Positions 60,242 to 64,000 of a stretch of DNA of 64,000 nucleotides are shown in pieces. The notes below the pieces were generated by a model. That model did not search any database. It saw only the letters and a list, made by a program, of their open reading frames with translations, and had not been told where the DNA came from. Origin of the DNA: Paramicrobacterium fandaimingii (GTDB lineage Bacteria; Actinomycetota; Actinomycetes; Actinomycetales; Microbacteriaceae); the NCBI RefSeq assembly GCF_011751745.2, contig NZ_CP061170.1:2046001-2110000 (forward strand). Direction: 5' to 3'. Made by a program: the position numbers and the translations under genes. How positions within the stretch are numbered: position 1 is the stretch's first letter; each line of letters starts with the position of its first letter.

Positions 60242-61114
60242 GTGACGCAGCATCCACTCGCCCCGCTCGTGAACGCCTGGTATCTCGCAAACGCGCGCGA
60301 CCTGCCGTGGAGGAAGCCTGGCTTCAGTGCCTGGGGCGTGCTCGTGAGCGAATTCATGCTTCAGCAGACACCGGTTTCCCGCGTCATTCCCCGCCTTGGC
60401 CGCTGGCTCGCGCGGTGGCCAAGCCCAGCCGATCTCGCGGCGGTGCCCGCGGGCGAGGCCGTGCGCGAATGGTCGAATCTCGGTTACCCGCGGCGCGCGC
60501 TCTGGCTCCACAGCGCGGCCGAGCAGATTACAGAGAGGCACGGGGGCGCAGTGCCGCGCGACATCGAGTCGCTGCTTGCTCTCACCGGAGTCGGCGACTA
60601 CACAGCGCGCGCCGTCGCGGTGTTTGCCTGGGGCGAGCGCCACCCCGTTGTCGACACGAATACGCGCAGGGTCATCGCGCGGGCTGTGCACGGCATGGGG
60701 GAACCTGCTCCCCCATCGTCACGTCGCGACCTCGCCGACATGCTTGATCTGCTGCCGGCAGACGACGAGCAGACTCGAATCTTCAATGCCGCCGCAATGG
60801 AGCTCGGTGCTCTCGTATGCACGGCCCGATCGCCGCGGTGCGACGAATGCCCTCTTCGCCGCGACTGTGCGTGGGTTGCCGCGGGCAAACCGGAATACAC
60901 CGGCCCGCGCAAGGGTGTGCAAAAGCGGTATGAGGGCAGCGACCGTCACGTGCGCGGACTCATCATGGCCGAGCTTCGCGCCTCGAACGTGCCCCTCACA
61001 GACAAAGAGATCTCACGGCTGTGGCCCGATGTCGCGCAGCGCGACCGTGCTCTGAGCGGGCTGCTTTCCGATGGTCTCGCCACCGTGGCGGACGGCGGCT
61101 ATCTGCTTCCCTGA
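60242..61114 (+). CDS. mutY: A/G-specific adenine DNA glycosylase
   Basis: A 290-residue base-excision glycosylase removing adenine opposite 8-oxoguanine. Catalytic Glu37 in SEFMLQQTPVSRV, helix-hairpin-helix LTGVGDYTARAV, Asp138 in VVDTNTRRV, and the 4Fe-4S cluster ligands C-X6-C-X2-C-X5-C (CTARSPRCDECPLRRDC) are all present. The chain stops before a full Nudix-like 8-oxoG recognition domain (E. coli MutY is about 350 residues). GTG start, TAGGCT 6 nt upstream. Separates rbfA from truB. Confidence 0.93.
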   Translation: MTQHPLAPLVNAWYLANARDLPWRKPGFSAWGVLVSEFMLQQTPVSRVIPRLGRWLARWPSPADLAAVPAGEAVREWSNLGYPRRALWLHSAAEQITERHGGAVPRDIESLLALTGVGDYTARAVAVFAWGERHPVVDTNTRRVIARAVHGMGEPAPPSSRRDLADMLDLLPADDEQTRIFNAAAMELGALVCTARSPRCDECPLRRDCAWVAAGKPEYTGPRKGVQKRYEGSDRHVRGLIMAELRASNVPLTDKEISRLWPDVAQRDRALSGLLSDGLATVADGGYLLP

Positions 61115-61119
61115 ACGGC

Positions 61120-61773
61120 TCACGCACAGGGCTCGTACGCCGGGGTCTCCCCCGTCGTGATCGAGATCTGCCAGATGGCCTCGGACTCGGCTGTCGTCGT
61201 GAAGATCATGCCTCCGCCATCGCCTGCCTGCACGTAGTACATGATGCGGCCGGGAACTCCCGTGTCGTCGAGTTCTCGAGCATCAGGGTAGGCATCGACG
61301 AGCTCCGTCGCCGTTGATCCCAGTCCGATGCCTTTCTCCGTCTCGGGACCGGAAGGGATGTCTTCGATTGTGTCGGCGGGAGCGGAGATTGAAATCTCGG
61401 ACAACGTGCTCGCGGGGTCGCGCTCGGAGGCGATCACCCACATGCTCAAATCGACGCTCTCGGGCACCGACGTCTGCGCGACACCCTCGCAAAGCTCGCT
61501 CACGTCCGCACTCGGGGTCGTCAGGGCATCGGCGTACCGCATGCCGATCTCAAACGGCCCGATTCCCGACAGCGAGATCATCCACATATCGTCGTCAGGC
61601 GGCGTGCCCGTCTCGCTCGGTGATTCGGACGTCGACCCGCTTTCGCCCGCGTCCGATCCGGAATCGCTCTGCTCGGTCGTCGCGCTGCTGCCACATGCGC
61701 TCAGGCCGATGACGAGCGTTATCGCCGTCAGCGCACCCAGCACGAGCCCCGCAGCTCTTCTGGCAACGACCAT
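61120..61773 (-). CDS. Secreted lipoprotein of unknown function
   Basis: A 217-residue predicted lipoprotein: signal peptide of about 26 residues with lipobox GLSAC (Cys27), a Ser/Glu/Gly-rich spacer (28-60) and a globular domain containing two repeats of a pattern FEIGMRYADAL... and GIGLGSTATELVDAYP (about 70-95 and 147-165), which look like the paired small domains seen in some actinobacterial lipoproteins. GGGGGA precedes the ATG. No enzymatic motif. A TAGAAT -10 box lies about 26 nt upstream. Confidence 0.75.
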   Translation of the reverse strand: MVVARRAAGLVLGALTAITLVIGLSACGSSATTEQSDSGSDAGESGSTSESPSETGTPPDDDMWMISLSGIGPFEIGMRYADALTTPSADVSELCEGVAQTSVPESVDLSMWVIASERDPASTLSEISISAPADTIEDIPSGPETEKGIGLGSTATELVDAYPDARELDDTGVPGRIMYYVQAGDGGGMIFTTTAESEAIWQISITTGETPAYEPCA

Positions 61774-61856
61774 GATGTTCCCCCATCTGCCGTGTGGCCA
61801 TTCTAAGTGGCGGCCACAGGCAGGCGGCGAATCGTTATGGAGTCACCAGCAGATGA

Positions 61857-62300
61857 TCAGGACTGCTCGCCGTCCTCGTCTTCGCGAGGCTTGACGTACG
61901 GGTCTTCATCGCCGGCGTACGACGAGGATGCCGCAAGGTCAGCCACCTGCGTGTCGCGCTGCTTTGCTTCATTCAGAAGGTCTTCGATGTGCTTCGCGTT
62001 CTCGGGGATCGCATCGGCGATGAACTCGAGGCTCGGCGTGATGCGGGCGGTGATGTTGCGACCGACTTCGCTGCGAAGCATCCCCTTCGCCGATTCCAGT
62101 GCCTTCGCACTGTCAAAGCGCTCATCGTCTGTTCCGTAGACGGTGAAGAAGATGCTTGCGTGCTGAAGGTCTCCCGTCACCCGAACATCGGTGATGGTGA
62201 CGAAGCCGAGGCGCGGATCGCGAAGCCCCTTTTCGAGCCGTGTGGCGATGATCTGCTTGATCCGGTCGGCCATGCGACGTGCCCGTGGGTTCTCACCCAT
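61857..62300 (-). CDS. rbfA: Ribosome-binding factor A
   Basis: A 147-residue KH-fold protein that helps mature the 16S rRNA 5' end. RMADRIKQIIATRLEKGLRDPRLGFVTITDVRVTGDLQHASIFFTVYG and AKGMLRSEVGRNITARITPSLEFIADAIPENAKHIEDLL are standard; the C terminus is an acidic tail. AGGAG precedes the ATG; a longer upstream frame is not used. Lies directly after infB, as in most bacteria. Confidence 0.96.
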   Translation of the reverse strand: MGENPRARRMADRIKQIIATRLEKGLRDPRLGFVTITDVRVTGDLQHASIFFTVYGTDDERFDSAKALESAKGMLRSEVGRNITARITPSLEFIADAIPENAKHIEDLLNEAKQRDTQVADLAASSSYAGDEDPYVKPREDEDGEQS

Positions 62301-62327
62301 GGTTTTCTCCTTGTGTTCTGAAGCGTT

Positions 62328-62361
62328 GCGGCCCGGACGGACAGAATCCGTACCGGGCCGC
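62328..62361 (-). terminator. Hairpin between infB and rbfA
   Basis: Nested stem: GCGGCCCGG/CCGGGCCGC (9 bp) plus an inner ACGGA/TCCGT (5 bp) with one bulged A and a 5-base loop. It is 18 bases after the infB stop and 27 bases before rbfA on the minus strand. Without a U-tract it may attenuate or protect mRNA ends. Confidence 0.5.
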
Positions 62362-62379
62362 ACTGCTCACTCATGACGA

Positions 62380-64000
62380 TCAGGTGCGAGGCTTCTCGAC
62401 CAGCTCCGTGGTCTCGATCTCGTCACCAACCTGAATGTCGTTGTACTTGCCGAGCCCGATTCCCGCCTCGAAGTCCGTACGCACCTCGGTGACGTCGTCC
62501 TTGAATCGGCGAAGCGACTCGATGGCCAGCCCGTCCGCACGAACAACGCCCTCGCGGATGATGCGGGCTTTGGCGTTTCGGGTGATTGTTCCCGAGCGCA
62601 CGATGACACCGGCGATGTTGCCGAACTTCGACGAGCGGAAAACCTCGCGAATCTCGGCGACACCCGACTGAACCTCTTCGTACTCCGGCTTGAGGAGTCC
62701 TTTGAGGCTCGACTCGACATCTTCGAGCGCGTTGTAGATAACCGAGTAGAACCGGATGTCCACACCCTCGCGAGCCGCGCGGTCGCGCGCCTTCGCATCG
62801 GGGCGCACGTTGAATCCGAGAATGATCGCGTTGTCGATCGTCGCAAGGTTGACGTCGGATTCCGTCACGGCTCCGACACCGCGGTGGATGATGCGCAGCT
62901 GAACGCTCTCGTCGACCTCGATCTTGAGCAGCGACTCTTCGAGCGCCTCGACAGCACCGGAAACGTCACCCTTGATGATGAGGTTGAGCGACTCGACCTT
63001 GCCCTCTTGAAGAGCGCGGGTGAAGTCCTCGAGGCTGATGCGCTTGCGGGCCTTCGCCAGCTGCGCATTGCGTTCGGCTGCCTCACGCTTCTCAGCGATC
63101 TGGCGGGCCGTGCGGTCTTCCTCAGTGACGAGGAAGGTGTCGCCGGCACGAGGAACCGTTGAGAGCCCCTGCACCTGAACCGGACGTGACGGACCGGCCT
63201 CGTCGAGGTTTGACCCCGTCTCGTCGATCATTGCGCGCACTCGGCCGTAAGCCGTGCCAGCCACAATTGCATCTCCGATGTGCAGTGTTCCCGACTGGAT
63301 GAGCACCGTGGCCACGGAACCGCGGCCCTTGTCGAGCTTTGCCTCGATGGCAATACCGCGCGCGATCTTGTTGGGGTTCGCGCGAAGCTCGAGCCCGGCG
63401 TCAGCGGTGAGGAGCACAGCATCGAGAAGCTCCTGGATGCCGATGTTGTTGCGTGCCGAGACATCGACGAACATGACGTCGCCGCCGTACTCTTCAGCGA
63501 CAAGACCGTATTCGGTGAGCTGCTGGCGCACCTTCTGCGGGTTCGCCTCTTCCTTATCGATCTTGTTCACCGCGACGACGATGGGCACGTCCGCTGCCTG
63601 AGCGTGGTTGAGAGCCTCAATCGTCTGGGGCATGATTCCGTCGTCAGCAGCAACGACGAGGATCGCAATATCGGTCACCTGGGCACCACGTGCACGCATG
63701 GCGGTGAACGCCTCGTGTCCTGGCGTATCGATGAACGTGATTGCTCGGTCAGCGCCCTCGTGCTCGGTGCGCACCTGGTACGCGCCGATGTGCTGGGTGA
63801 TGCCACCGGCCTCGCCCTCAACGACGTTTGCGTGACGCATTGCATCGAGAAGTCGGGTCTTACCGTGGTCGACGTGACCCATGACCGTGACGACCGGCGG
63901 ACGAGGCATCAGATCTTCGTCATCTTCAGCCTCAAGCTCACCGTCGAGATCGATGTCGAAGCCCTCGAGGAGCTCACGGTCCTCGTCCTCTGGCGACACC
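62380..64000 (-). CDS. infB: Translation initiation factor IF-2, C-terminal part (gene continues past the window)
   Basis: The last 540 residues or so of IF-2. The G domain has G1 GHVDHGKT, G2 region [13 protein letters not shown]3 DTPGHEAF, G4 NKID and the SA-type G5 ([11 protein letters not shown]); domains II-IV follow, ending [19 protein letters not shown]. The acidic run just before the G domain ([15 protein letters not shown]) belongs to the variable N-terminal region, most of which is outside. It delivers fMet-tRNA to the 30S subunit. First visible gene of the minus-strand translation series. Confidence 0.97.
   Translation of the reverse strand, partial: VSPEDEDRELLEGFDIDLDGELEAEDDEDLMPRPPVVTVMGHVDHGKTRLLDAMRHANVVEGEAGGITQHIGAYQVRTEHEGADRAITFIDTPGHEAFTAMRARGAQVTDIAILVVAADDGIMPQTIEALNHAQAADVPIVVAVNKIDKEEANPQKVRQQLTEYGLVAEEYGGDVMFVDVSARNNIGIQELLDAVLLTADAGLELRANPNKIARGIAIEAKLDKGRGSVATVLIQSGTLHIGDAIVAGTAYGRVRAMIDETGSNLDEAGPSRPVQVQGLSTVPRAGDTFLVTEEDRTARQIAEKREAAERNAQLAKARKRISLEDFTRALQEGKVESLNLIIKGDVSGAVEALEESLLKIEVDESVQLRIIHRGVGAVTESDVNLATIDNAIILGFNVRPDAKARDRAAREGVDIRFYSVIYNALEDVESSLKGLLKPEYEEVQSGVAEIREVFRSSKFGNIAGVIVRSGTITRNAKARIIREGVVRADGLAIESLRRFKDDVTEVRTDFEAGIGLGKYNDIQVGDEIETTELVEKPRT

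Noticed and set aside
1..64000. Mobile elements, prophage, CRISPR arrays, tRNA or rRNA genes
   Set aside because: I found no transposase or integrase frame, no regularly spaced direct repeats and no tRNA-like cloverleaf by reading; short tRNA genes cannot be fully excluded without a covariance search.

Overview
The window is high-GC DNA from an actinobacterium, most likely the family Microbacteriaceae (the Microbacterium/Paramicrobacterium neighbourhood; the genus is a guess). Supporting evidence is the gene content and order (infB-rbfA-truB-ribF-rpsO-pnp-M16 peptidase-dapB on one strand), a mycoredoxin, a mycothiol-type maleylpyruvate-isomerase-fold protein, an Actino-pnp leader, DUF5302, and many start codons preceded by a TANNNT -10 box at leaderless distance. 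I see no rRNA, tRNA, CRISPR array, insertion sequence or prophage. Coding density is very high and genes often overlap by ATGA/GTGA.

Layout. The right end holds the C-terminal part of infB, then rbfA, truB, ribF, rpsO, pnp, the M16 peptidase and dapB, all on the minus strand. This normally compact translation/RNA-decay/lysine series is spread over about 63 kb because other genes lie between its members: mutY and a lipoprotein (rbfA/truB); two small membrane proteins (truB/ribF); about 33.5 kb of metabolic and transport genes (ribF/rpsO); a large patatin and a membrane acyltransferase (rpsO/pnp); and a branched-chain amino acid catabolic locus (pnp/M16).

5.5-15.9 kb: branched-chain keto-acid and leucine degradation. 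The bkdABC operon (E1 alpha, E1 beta, E2) and an acyl-CoA carboxylase beta - biotin carboxylase/BCCP - acyl-CoA dehydrogenase - MaoC hydratase - CitE-like lyase operon flank a TetR regulator. The order parallels the M. tuberculosis Rv2495c-Rv2506 region. Two matching GTTA-N8-TAAC sites, exactly 30 bp apart, lie in the divergent TetR/carboxylase promoter region.

18.6-31.9 kb: patatin-DUF3376 membrane protein, acyltransferase, rpsO, VanZ-like protein, a flavin reductase/luciferase-like monooxygenase pair, a protealysin-type M4 protease that appears to carry an emfourin-like inhibitor domain, a second luciferase-like oxidoreductase, an Lrp/AsnC regulator divergent from a methionine gamma-lyase-like enzyme, apt and an FKBP. 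32-45 kb: aspA, two nucleobase permeases, phosphate permease, aldo/keto reductase, oligopeptidase B, pfkA, and an adenylating enzyme coupled to a ketosynthase. 45-57 kb: a MetNIQ-type importer, mycoredoxin, SNF2 helicase, a deoxyribose operon (SorC regulator, deoC, a full ALDH and a cysteine-less short ALDH), an MFS exporter and a mycothiol-type enzyme.

Items most worth a second look are the protease-inhibitor fusion, the twin operator, the coupled ligase/ketosynthase pair, the cysteine-less ALDH partner, the overlapping back-to-back -10 boxes at 56.79 kb, and the leaderless promoter pattern with a possible leader peptide before truB.
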